From: Thermophagus xiamenensis
Lineage (GTDB): Bacteria > Bacteroidota > Bacteroidia > Bacteroidales > Marinilabiliaceae
Length of the DNA stretch: 64,000 nt
Assembly: GCF_900112795.1 (NCBI RefSeq)
Contig: NZ_FONA01000003.1
Span: 124,001 to 188,000 of the forward strand
Reading direction: 5' to 3'
Shown: positions 20,068 to 27,719 of the stretch, in pieces
Position numbering within the stretch: the first letter of the stretch is position 1
How the letters are laid out: each line of letters begins with the position of its first letter
Program-made: the position numbers and the translations under genes
Notes under the pieces: generated by a model
What the model was told of the DNA's origin: nothing
The model's input: the letters and a program-made list of their open reading frames with translations, nothing else
Database searches by the model: none

Positions 20068-20889
20068 ATGAAAACAACACTGAAAAACATAGCCATTGGA
20101 TTAATGCTTTCATTCACCGGACTATTTTGGTCGTGCGAGGACGATGATTCGGTATCTAAACCGGTTATCACAGACCTGGAGATCGGCATTGATAACAGCC
20201 GTACGGCCTACGTTGGCAGTGACCTGCACGTTGAAGCAGAAATTGTTGCCGAAGGTAAAATCGATATCATCACCATTGAAATCCACCGGGAGGAAGGAAG
20301 CGAGGATGAAATAGCAGTTGAATACGATGAATTTCAAGGACTCTTAAACACCACTTTCCACGAACATGTGGACATCCCTGCCGAAACCGTTCCGGGAGAA
20401 TATCATTTTCATTTAACCGTTACCGACCAGGGAGGTAATCAAACTACTGTTGAGGAAGATATTACCATTGAAGCATTGAACGATGATGAAGCCCCGACCA
20501 TTAGCGTTACTTCATCGCCGGAAAGCGGTCAGAGTTTTTCAAGTGGGGAAACCATAACCATCGAAGGAACGGTTACCGATAACTCTTCGCTGGCCGGACT
20601 ATTGGTCGCTCTGGTTAAAGAGAGTGATGAAATCAGTGATGACGATGTAACGGGAAGTAATACTTCCATTATTGTTATGTTGCACACGCATGATTTCGAA
20701 AATGAAGCCTCTCACACCTTTTCAGCATCCATAGAAGTTGGTGCCGAATACGATAACAACATGGAACCGGCACCCATTGAAGGAGACAATGCATGGGCAT
20801 CGGGCAATTACTACATCCTGATAAAGAGCAAAGATGCTAATGGAAATTGGGCCGTCTCAGAACATTACCCGGTTACCATTACATTATAG
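20068..20889 (+). CDS. DUF4625 lipoprotein, first of two
   Basis: 273-residue lipoprotein of the DUF4625 family. The leader ends GLFWSC and is followed by EDDDS, an acidic run associated with surface exposure in Bacteroidota. Residues 30-140 and 150-273 form two Ig-like beta-sandwich units (second begins APTISVTSSPESG). The second unit includes MLHTHDFENEASHTF, a cluster of histidines that may bind metal. It lies 65 bp after the receptor gene and is co-directional, so it is likely the surface partner of the receptor. The biochemical role of the family is not known to me. Confidence 0.75.
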   Translation: MKTTLKNIAIGLMLSFTGLFWSCEDDDSVSKPVITDLEIGIDNSRTAYVGSDLHVEAEIVAEGKIDIITIEIHREEGSEDEIAVEYDEFQGLLNTTFHEHVDIPAETVPGEYHFHLTVTDQGGNQTTVEEDITIEALNDDEAPTISVTSSPESGQSFSSGETITIEGTVTDNSSLAGLLVALVKESDEISDDDVTGSNTSIIVMLHTHDFENEASHTFSASIEVGAEYDNNMEPAPIEGDNAWASGNYYILIKSKDANGNWAVSEHYPVTITL

Positions 20890-20928
20890 AAAATGCATGA
20901 ACATTAAAGAGATTTAAGTTTTCAACCT

Positions 20929-21001
20929 TATGGAAAGCGCATGATCAATAACATTGATCCTTTTCCCGGTCATCAATCCCATGGGTCAAGGGCTTTCCAT
21001 A
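20929..21001. ncRNA. Structured intergenic element between the DUF4625 genes
   Basis: A perfect 10-bp outer stem TATGGAAAGC / GCTTTCCATA encloses 53 nt. Inside are a perfect 7-bp hairpin GATCAAT-AAC-ATTGATC and a second region built on CCCATGGG. This gives a plausible three-way junction. No T-run follows, so it is not a simple terminator. It could be a processing site or stability element within the operon transcript, or a small regulatory RNA; function is unknown. Confidence 0.5.
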
Positions 21002-21090
21002 AACACAAAATTGTTATAACCAACCTCGGTCATCATTATTCTTAGCAGAATTTATAGCTCCATATCATATTATATAAAAACTCAACCATT

Positions 21091-21594
21091 ATGAAATATT
21101 TACGCAAGCTTCTAATCGTAACATTTGTCATCCTCACCGTTGTCGCTTGTGGTGATGATGAAGATCCTGATAAGGAAAAACCGATTATTGATATATCAAT
21201 TGAAGATGCTTTCCCAACAAATTGCGACACAATCTATTTTGGCGAAACCTTTGAATTAAAGCTACTCTTCACCGACAATGAGGAATTAGGTTCTTTCAGC
21301 ATTGATATTCATAACAACTTTGATCACCACTCACATTCCACCGAAGTAACCGAGTGTAACCCTGGCGCCAATAAAGAACCGATCAATCCATTCGCTTTTA
21401 TTGAAAGTTTCAGTATCCCAGATGGTTTAACTATTTATGAAACCAACCAATTAATAACCATCCCGGCAGGCAATAATGACGGTCTTTATGATGATGGCGA
21501 TTACCATTTTTTTATCCGGGTTACAGACAAAGCCGGATGGTCAACATATAAAGGCTTAAGCATAAAAATGTTCCATAAGCAGACAGCACAATAG
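21091..21594 (+). CDS. DUF4625 lipoprotein, second of two
   Basis: 167 residues. The leader runs LLIVTFVILTVVAC, a good lipobox, and is followed by GDDEDPD, again acidic. The mature part is one Ig-like unit of the DUF4625 type with a strongly histidine-bearing segment, IHNNFDHHSHSTEVTEC, that looks like a metal site. It ends in WSTYKGLSIKMFHK. It resembles the second unit of the preceding 273-residue protein, so the pair probably arose by duplication and trimming. It is the last gene of the metal-type operon, 201 bp after its paralogue with the structured element in the gap. Confidence 0.75.
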   Translation: MKYLRKLLIVTFVILTVVACGDDEDPDKEKPIIDISIEDAFPTNCDTIYFGETFELKLLFTDNEELGSFSIDIHNNFDHHSHSTEVTECNPGANKEPINPFAFIESFSIPDGLTIYETNQLITIPAGNNDGLYDDGDYHFFIRVTDKAGWSTYKGLSIKMFHKQTAQ

Positions 21595-21722
21595 GCTATT
21601 AGGTTGTTAGGTCGATAGAGTGTTAAGTTACCAGAAAGTTTTTTTATAAAAGCGTAAGAGGAAGTTAAAATGATTGGGTCGATTTTACTTAATAGCAATA
21701 GAAAAAATGAACTAAAAACTAA

Positions 21723-21730
21723 TATCTTTG
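21723..21730 (+). promoter_or_regulatory. -7 box of serB
   Basis: TATCTTTG matches TAnnTTTG, 31 bp before the GTG start of serB. No matching -33 TTG is seen at the usual spacing, so confidence is moderate. Confidence 0.45.
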
Positions 21731-21760
21731 TGACTGTTAATTTTCACAATTGAAGCTATC

Positions 21761-22984
21761 GTGAGCCACAAAAGAGAAATTATATTATTAAATATCAGCG
21801 GCGAAGACCAGCCGGGGCAAACCGCTGCCTTAACCGGCATCCTGGCACAATACAATGTTAATATTCTGGATATTGGTCAGGCGGTGATTCATCAGAATCT
21901 GGGTCTGGGTATTTTGTTTGAAGTCCCGGCCAAATCGGAATCGTCGCCTATCCTCAAAGATATTCTCTTTAAGGCTTACGAAATAGGACTTCATGTCAAG
22001 TTCACCCCCATCAGTGAAAAAGAATACCAGGATTGGGTAGACAATCAAGGGAAAGAACGCTACATAATTACCCTGTTGTCGCCCAAACTTACTGCACGTC
22101 AATTGGCGGCAGTCACCCGGGAGATTTCCAGACAAAAACTAAATATTGATATCATTACGCGACTGAGCGGTCGTATTCCCCTTGATGATCCGGACGGAAA
22201 AACCAAATCGGTAGTTGAATTCTCGGTTCGGGGCACACCTGCCAACATCGAGGAGATGAAAAACCGCTTCATCGAAATATCCGCTTCAACAGGAATAGAT
22301 ATTGCTTTTCAGGAAGATAACATCTACCGCCGCAATCGCAGGCTGGTATGCTTTGATATGGATTCTACCCTTATACAGACCGAAGTTATTGATGAGCTGG
22401 CCCGGCGGGCAGGTGTTTACGATAAGGTTAGTGCCATAACCGAGGCGGCCATGCGTGGCGAAATCGACTTTAACGAAAGCTTTAAACAACGGGTTGCTTT
22501 ACTCAAAGGCCTCGATGAATCGGTCATGAAAGAAGTGGCGGAATCATTACCCCTGACCGAAGGCGCGGAAAGACTCTTCAAAACACTGAAAAAATATGGC
22601 TATCGTACTGCCATTCTTTCGGGCGGTTTCACCTATTTCGGCAATTACCTGAAAAACAAGTTAGGTATCGACTATGTCTTTGCCAACGAATTGGAAATAA
22701 AAGACGGAAAACTTACCGGCAGGCATGTGGGAGAAATCGTCAATGGCCAGAAGAAAGCCGAACTTCTCAAACTTATTGCCTTCAAGGAAGACATTAATCT
22801 GGCACAAGTTATTGCCGTGGGTGACGGTTCCAACGATTTGCCCATGTTACGAGAAGCCGGCTTAGGTATTGCCTTTCATGCCAAACCCAAAGTAAAAGCT
22901 TCGGCCAGGCATGCCATCTCTACCATCGGACTGGATGCTATCCTTTACCTGTTGGGATTCAGAGACAGGGAAATCAATATGTAG
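21761..22984 (+). CDS. serB: Phosphoserine phosphatase with N-terminal ACT domains
   Basis: Last step of serine synthesis: phosphoserine to serine. Residues 1-180 form two ACT-like regulatory domains (first begins EIILLNISGEDQPGQTAAL). The HAD phosphatase domain follows: motif I CFDMDSTLIQ with nucleophile Asp near residue 199, the ELARRAG/EIDF cap region, motif II ILSGGFTYF, and motif IV AVGDGSNDLPML. Length 407 is standard for the ACT-fused form. The start is a GTG; no in-frame ATG fits the ACT domain better. Cytoplasmic. It stands alone between the metal-type operon and asnB; no other serine genes are nearby. Confidence 0.95.
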   Translation: MSHKREIILLNISGEDQPGQTAALTGILAQYNVNILDIGQAVIHQNLGLGILFEVPAKSESSPILKDILFKAYEIGLHVKFTPISEKEYQDWVDNQGKERYIITLLSPKLTARQLAAVTREISRQKLNIDIITRLSGRIPLDDPDGKTKSVVEFSVRGTPANIEEMKNRFIEISASTGIDIAFQEDNIYRRNRRLVCFDMDSTLIQTEVIDELARRAGVYDKVSAITEAAMRGEIDFNESFKQRVALLKGLDESVMKEVAESLPLTEGAERLFKTLKKYGYRTAILSGGFTYFGNYLKNKLGIDYVFANELEIKDGKLTGRHVGEIVNGQKKAELLKLIAFKEDINLAQVIAVGDGSNDLPMLREAGLGIAFHAKPKVKASARHAISTIGLDAILYLLGFRDREINM

Positions 22985-23342
22985 TTTTTTAGATTTAAGA
23001 TTTTTAGATGGTTAGATATAAGAGGCCGGAATGAACCAGTAACCAGAAACAACCATCTATATCCACTTAATTCCATTTATATTCCTCTAATTTCTATTTA
23101 TATCTACATATTACAAATATCTGATTAATAACCTCTGACCTCTGGCTTCTGAAATCTGACTTCCTACCATCACTTTCTTCTGTAATCTATAAGCATTTCA
23201 GCATTAAAATATTCTAATCAAAACTAATTTTGCCATTTTAAGATAAAATTGTAAGTTTTTTGCTTGTTTTTGATTTTAATTTGTTACTTTTGCTATCGAA
23301 AACATTACAATTAATTATTTACTGGAACAAAAACCGATTACC
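22985..23342. other. Gap between serB and asnB
   Basis: No gene. Contains low-complexity runs of short near-repeats (TTAGAT-type around 22990-23015, and CTCTGAC/CTTCTGA-type around 23130-23165) and, at its end, the asnB promoter. Confidence 0.5.
23285..23292 (+). promoter_or_regulatory. -7 box of asnB
   Basis: TACTTTTG fits TAnnTTTG. A TTG lies about 22 bp upstream, in the TTTTTTGCTTG tract. Predicted transcript start near 23299, leaving a leader of about 45 nt. Confidence 0.55.
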
Positions 23343-24929
23343 ATGTGTGGATTTACTGTTTACACCGGCGATGACCCGATGCAACGCCTGCAGATAGTGC
23401 ATGATTTCAGAAGTCTGCAATACCGGGGTCCCGACAATACGATAATCAAAGATCTTGGAAATAAAGGATGGATAGGCTTCCATCGATTAAAAATAATGGA
23501 CCTCTCTAACAATGGTAATCAACCTTTGGAATACAAACACATCAGCCTGGTATGTAATGGAGAAATCTACAACTTTCGTGAACTACGAAAAATTTATGAA
23601 AAAACATTCCCATTTAAATCATCCAGCGATTGCGAGGTTATGATCCCCTTATACCTGGAAAAAGGGATTATAGGGATGGCCCAGGCTTTGGATGCCGAGT
23701 TTGCCTGTGTTATTTACGACAGCCAAAAGAATAAATATCTGGCAGCTCGTGATCCCATAGGCATCCGCCCCATGTTTTACGGTTATGATGCGAAAGGGGA
23801 AATCCTTTTTGCCAGCGAAATGAAAGCCTTACATAACATTTGCAAAGAAATACGCCCATTTCCTCCCGGCTATTGTTACGATGGCGAAAAATTTGTTTGT
23901 TATCGCGACATTGCCAAAGTAAAAGCTTTTCACGATGACGAACAGGAAACTATTTTTAAAGAGATTAATCAACGATTAACCCGAGCCGTTGAAAAGCGGA
24001 TGGACAGCGATGCGCCGTTAGGATTTCTTTTGAGTGGTGGACTCGATTCCAGCCTGGTTTGTTCCATCGCTTCCCGAATGACCGATAAGCCTATTCGCAC
24101 ATTTGCCGTTGGCATAAAAGATGGCCCCATTGACACCAAATACGCCCGTCAGGTGGCAGATTATCTGGGCGCCGACCACACCGAAGTATTATTCGAAAAA
24201 CAAGATATTTTCGACACCCTCAGCACCCTAATCTATAACATCGAAACCTGGGACATCACCACCATCCGCGCTTCGATGGGTATGTACATCGTCAGTAAAT
24301 ATATTCATGAAAACACCGACATTAAAGTACTAATGACGGGTGAAATCAGCGATGAAATATTCGGGTATAAATACACCGATTTTGCACCATCGCCCGAAGC
24401 CTTTCAGGCCGAGGCGGAAAAACGCCTACGAGAAATTTACATGTATGATGTTCTGAGAGCCGACCGATGCATCTCGTCCAACGGACTGGAAGCCCGTGTT
24501 CCGTTTGGCGACCTGGATTTTGTTGAATATGTGATGGCCATACGTCCTGAAAAGAAGATGAATTATACGGGTATTGGTAAATACCTGCTTCGCAAAGCTT
24601 TCGAAGGAGATTATCTACCTAAAGATATCCTTTACCGGGAAAAAGCCGCCTTTTCGGATGCAGTGGGTCACAGCGTTGTCGATTATCTAAAAGATTACGC
24701 CGAAGAATTATATAGCGACAAAGACCTTCAAGAAGCCAAAGAAAAATATCCGTATGCCACACCGTTTTCTAAAGAATCGTTAATGTACCGAGATATTTTT
24801 GAAAGTCATTTCCCCGGTCGTGCCAACTTGATTAAAGACTTTTGGATGCCCAACAAAGAATGGGAAAACTGTAACGTTGACGATCCGAGTGCAAGGGTTT
24901 TACCAAATTACGGGAAAAGTGGTGAATAA
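23343..24929 (+). CDS. asnB: Asparagine synthase (glutamine-hydrolysing)
   Basis: Makes asparagine from aspartate, glutamine and ATP. The N-terminal class II glutaminase domain starts MCGFTVY, so Cys2 becomes the nucleophile after Met removal, and includes YRGPDN, IGFHRL and SLVCNGEIYNF. The synthetase domain has the pyrophosphate loop GFLLSGGLDSSLV near residue 230 and LMTGEISDEIFGYKY. Length of 528 residues is close to the E. coli enzyme. A hairpin terminator follows at 25154. Single-gene unit with its own promoter. Confidence 0.95.
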   Translation: MCGFTVYTGDDPMQRLQIVHDFRSLQYRGPDNTIIKDLGNKGWIGFHRLKIMDLSNNGNQPLEYKHISLVCNGEIYNFRELRKIYEKTFPFKSSSDCEVMIPLYLEKGIIGMAQALDAEFACVIYDSQKNKYLAARDPIGIRPMFYGYDAKGEILFASEMKALHNICKEIRPFPPGYCYDGEKFVCYRDIAKVKAFHDDEQETIFKEINQRLTRAVEKRMDSDAPLGFLLSGGLDSSLVCSIASRMTDKPIRTFAVGIKDGPIDTKYARQVADYLGADHTEVLFEKQDIFDTLSTLIYNIETWDITTIRASMGMYIVSKYIHENTDIKVLMTGEISDEIFGYKYTDFAPSPEAFQAEAEKRLREIYMYDVLRADRCISSNGLEARVPFGDLDFVEYVMAIRPEKKMNYTGIGKYLLRKAFEGDYLPKDILYREKAAFSDAVGHSVVDYLKDYAEELYSDKDLQEAKEKYPYATPFSKESLMYRDIFESHFPGRANLIKDFWMPNKEWENCNVDDPSARVLPNYGKSGE

Positions 24930-25153
24930 AAAATACTAACGAAGAAGAAGTTTCTGGTCATTAGTGTTGGTTAACTAATGACTAAGAACTATACACTAAT
25001 TATCAGTTCCATTAGCCCCATGGGTTTAGTAACTTTTACGAAAAAAATTTTAAAAAAATATTTAACCAAACCTTTCTATATATAAAATAGTTGTAAAACT
25101 ATTGCCCTCCATACCAGTCATTAAAATTGTTAGAGGTTTTGAACTGGTATAAG
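24930..25153. other. Gap after asnB with TTAGT-type low-complexity tract
   Basis: No gene seen. Bases about 24957-25010 consist of degenerate alternating CATTAGT/ACTAATGA units similar to tracts near 42913 and 57292. Confidence 0.4.
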
Positions 25154-25201
25154 CCGGAAGTATTCGGATTACAAATCACGAATCTTCCGGTATTTTTTTT
25201 T
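25154..25201 (+). terminator. Rho-independent terminator downstream of asnB
   Basis: Stem CCGGAAG with inner TTCG pairs with CGAA and CTTCCGG, then a run of T with a single A interruption (25191-25201). It is 225 bp after the asnB stop and isolates it from the tRNA gene. Confidence 0.75.
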
Positions 25202-25397
25202 ATTACAAATGGGTGTTGAAACGAATCATCTTCTACTAATCCCCGACTTTTTATCGGATAGGAATGATACTCTTACCTGCATCAACATTATTAAAAATCA
25301 TTACCTTATTAAATCATACGCTTTGGGGTAAACTATTTCATATACTTCGACAAGACAACTTTTGTCCTCTGTGGCTTCAATTTTAATAACTTTTTTC

Positions 25398-25405
25398 TAT
25401 ATTTG
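25398..25405 (+). promoter_or_regulatory. -7 box of the tRNA-Arg gene
   Basis: TATATTTG is a full match to TAnnTTTG, 20 bp before the mature tRNA 5' end. No good -33 TTG at the usual distance. Confidence 0.5.
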
Positions 25406-25424
25406 CACCGCATTTGAAAATGCT

Positions 25425-25498
25425 GGTCCGGTAGCTCAGCTGGATAGAGCAACAGCCTTCTAAGCTGTCGGTCGTGGGTTCGAATCCCGCCCGGATCA
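25425..25498 (+). tRNA. tRNA-Arg (anticodon TCT)
   Basis: Cloverleaf: acceptor GGTCCGG / CCGGATC with one G-T pair, D-arm AGCTCAGCTGGATAGAGC, anticodon stem ACAGC / GCTGT with loop CTTCTAA (anticodon TCT at 25459-25461), and T-arm GTGGGTTCGAATCCCGC. Discriminator A at 25498. CCA is not encoded, as usual in this phylum. Decodes AGA/AGG. Confidence 0.96.
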
Positions 25499-25507
25499 CG
25501 AACAATA

Positions 25508-25545
25508 AGCCGCAATTCTTTAAAATATAGAGGGTTGCGGTTTTT
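25508..25545 (+). terminator. Terminator directly after tRNA-Arg
   Basis: CCGCAA (25510-25515) pairs with TTGCGG (25535-25540), followed by TTTTT and CTTTT. Starts ten bases after the tRNA. Confidence 0.75.
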
Positions 25546-26264
25546 CTTTTGCCTAAATGGTCCGACATTTGGTACAAATCTTTATTCAAGACCTTAATTT
25601 AATATTCTTAAATTATTCATTTAGAACATTTTTAATAATTAATGGTTATCTTTATATGGTAAACATTCATTTTATTAACCAATGAAACGAGCATGGCGAC
25701 TTTTGCCACAAAGAAACATGTATAAAAACGCGGACAGGAGTGCTCAGGTAGAAGGGGCATTTATAAATTTATTTTATGATTTACGAGAGCGGAGGATTAC
25801 CCCTTTAGTGGACTAATGGGTGTTTGTTGACTTAAAAAGCTTTAATTCAATCATATATAAATATTTTTTACTAATAAAAAATTAATTAATTCTATATTTC
25901 ATCAACAATTGAGCAAATAAATAAATAAGAGAACAAAATAATTTGCCCCCCTGTTAATTCCTTTCCCAAATTAATTAACAAAAGTACAATTGCCACCTTA
26001 ACCACAAACTGCAAAAAATTTCGCCTTATTTTAAGCCAGTTTATGAAAATTTTCGCCCAACCCCAAAACCTTATTGCCGGGGCATAACTAACTCACAAGC
26101 TTAATGGAACATTTTTAAAATCCAGTTCCGGGACATCGCAAAAACTGGCGAAACGACCATGAGAAGAGGAATAGGCACCTTTACCTTTGGGATTTCCAGC
26201 AAAATATATAACATTGGTGTATCAACTCTACAAATACGTAAAATTAAGATATTAATTACCTTTT
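25546..26264. other. Gene-poor debris region downstream of tRNA-Arg
   Basis: About 720 bp, very AT-rich, with no convincing gene. It includes copy A of the dispersed repeat. Nothing else recognised. Confidence 0.5.
25682..25757 (+). repeat. Dispersed repeat, copy A
   Basis: Starts ATGAAACGAGCATGGCGAC, followed by a TTTTGCCACAAA segment, an ACATGTATAAAA segment and a GCAGAAG-like tail. Close to copy B (42817) over the first 50 bases. No start-to-stop reading frame of use is present. Confidence 0.7.
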
Positions 26265-26612
26265 ATGTCGAAAAAACCATCTTTTAGCTATAAAATAGAA
26301 CTAGGTTTTGAGGAAATCAATTTACCTATTTTCGAAGATATTTTGATCATTGGAAAGGAGTCACCCTATGGTAAGATTGAAATTTCTAAATTTTTTGATA
26401 TATTTATTCCTGACCAATTTATAATAATTGAAGATAATCACCCAAATGTAGAAGCCATCATTATCAACAAAAAAATTCTTAAAAAAGTATCTGCCGAAAA
26501 TATAATTGCATTGCTACAGGCAAAAGTATTTCCCTTTATTTCATCTGCAGAAATATTAAAAGTTGAATTGAAAATTAAAATCCACTACGATTCTTTTGAG
26601 TTAAGCATTTAA
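26265..26612 (+). CDS. Hypothetical protein, 115 residues
   Basis: I do not recognise the family. The protein is predicted to be cytoplasmic, with no signal peptide or membrane segment, and is rich in Ile, Lys and Glu. It alternates hydrophobic strands (FIPDQFIIIED, VEAIIINKKIL) with one short helix (AENIIALLQAK), so it looks like a small alpha/beta fold. The codon use is much more AT-rich than that of neighbouring enzyme genes, and the gene sits in debris after a tRNA, which suggests acquired DNA. It has no partner gene nearby. It is real in the sense of a clean ORF with an ATG start, but expression is uncertain. Confidence 0.5.
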   Translation: MSKKPSFSYKIELGFEEINLPIFEDILIIGKESPYGKIEISKFFDIFIPDQFIIIEDNHPNVEAIIINKKILKKVSAENIIALLQAKVFPFISSAEILKVELKIKIHYDSFELSI

Positions 26613-26800
26613 TTAAAAAGCAACTGCGCTAGCTATAAAACAATTTCAACGCACCTACAAAAAAAATTAAATCTAATGGGGTCACACCTCTCTACTTAAA
26701 TAAAACATTATTTTCTTATTCAAAACATTTTTTACATTTCAGCCATTCAATTATATAAACAAAACAATCTTATATAGTTGTTAAAGCATCTGATAAAGTT

Positions 26801-27292
26801 ATGAGCAACAAAATTCTTTTTTATTTCTTCTCTAATTTTTTATTTTAGTATGGTTGCAACGGCCCGAACAAACGTAAAAGCGTATTATGTTGAAGTAAAA
26901 GAGGGGTCCTTTGAAGACCAGTTTATCAAAAAATATAATCAAACAACGTCTAAAGAATCAAGCAATATACCAAGAAGCAACAAAATTAAAATTTACCCTG
27001 ACATTGAGTTTCAAACCCTGGAAGGGGTTGGCGGTGCCTTCAACGAAATAGGAGGTGAAGCATTAATGTTTTTATCCCCAAATCGCAAAAAGAAGTAATG
27101 ACCAAATTATTTAGTCCCACCCAAGGGACTGGATTCACCTTCTGCAGAACGGCAGTAGGATCGAGTGACTTTGGCTTGGATGACGATAGTTATGCCGAAG
27201 TAGAGGGTGATTATCAGATGAAACACTTTTCGTTAAAGCGTGAAAAAAGAGTGTTATACCATATATTCAAAAAGCATAACTCGAAAAAATAA
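26801..27292 (+). pseudogene. GH30 glycosidase remnant (N-terminal part only)
   Basis: The piece IEFQTLEGVGGAFNEIGGEA, then LSPNRKK, and in the next frame MTKLFSPTQGTGFTFCRT, SSDFGLDDDSYAEVEGD and MKHFSLKREK, match the start of GH30 (glucosylceramidase/xylanase) proteins. The two frames rejoin if one A is added to the A5 run near 27085 (giving RKKEVMTKLF). A hydrophobic leader starting at the ATG at 26801 (MSNKILFYFFSNFLF) is in a third frame, so there is a second lesion. The catalytic acids of the family lie in the missing remainder. The gene is dead and truncated after about 140 codons. GH30 members are frequent in xylan loci, which fits the decayed xylan genes further right. Confidence 0.8.
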
Positions 27293-27313
27293 AAAAATTA
27301 TTCAAGCATTTTA

Positions 27314-27343
27314 TTGCCGGAATAAAAAAACGTTGTATATTTG
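27314..27343 (+). promoter_or_regulatory. -33/-7 promoter of a candidate small RNA
   Basis: TTG (27314-27316), a 19-bp spacer, then TATATTTG (27336-27343). This is the best-spaced promoter of its type in the window, yet no gene start follows. Confidence 0.6.
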
Positions 27344-27349
27344 TATCGG

Positions 27350-27399
27350 GTTAGGGTTAAGGTTAGAGGGTTGTCGGCAACGCTGGCAGCCCTTTTTTT
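27350..27399 (+). ncRNA. Candidate small RNA of about 50 nt
   Basis: Between the promoter at 27314-27343 and a hairpin terminator: GGGTTG (27368-27373) pairs with CAGCCC (27387-27392) and is followed by seven T. The 5' part is a repetitive GGGTTAGGGTTAAGG. No ORF. It may be a regulatory RNA or a leader fragment left after deletion of a gene. The transcript start is predicted, not observed. Confidence 0.5.
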
Positions 27400-27719
27400 G
27401 TACACTTATCTCATCTATTCCACAACCTAATCATTTAATTATACAATACATTCACACTTCATTATTTTTGCTTTCGCTTTTTCACTTTATTTCAAACAAG
27501 AATAATTCAATCATGAATAATAGTTCCGAGTAAGAACGAATTTATTATAAAAGGAATTGAAACAGCAGGTAAATATAAAATGCATGATCATTTAAATATC
27601 TTCACTTGACTCACTCTCTTCGGGTGAAAGCAAAGGAATAAATCGGGCCATGCGAGCTTCATCCAACCTTGACAAACAGTTTTAAACAGGTGATGCCCAA
27701 AAGTTATTCATCGATACAA
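27400..27719. other. Gene-free gap before the broken TonB receptor
   Basis: AT-rich, no gene. Around 27648-27670 the minus strand reads GATGAAGCTCGCATGGC, a divergent relative of the dispersed repeat core. Confidence 0.4.

Noticed and set aside
25333-25589. Short minus-strand ORFs across the tRNA-Arg
   Set aside because: They are antisense translations of a well-formed tRNA gene; such ORFs are a known artefact.
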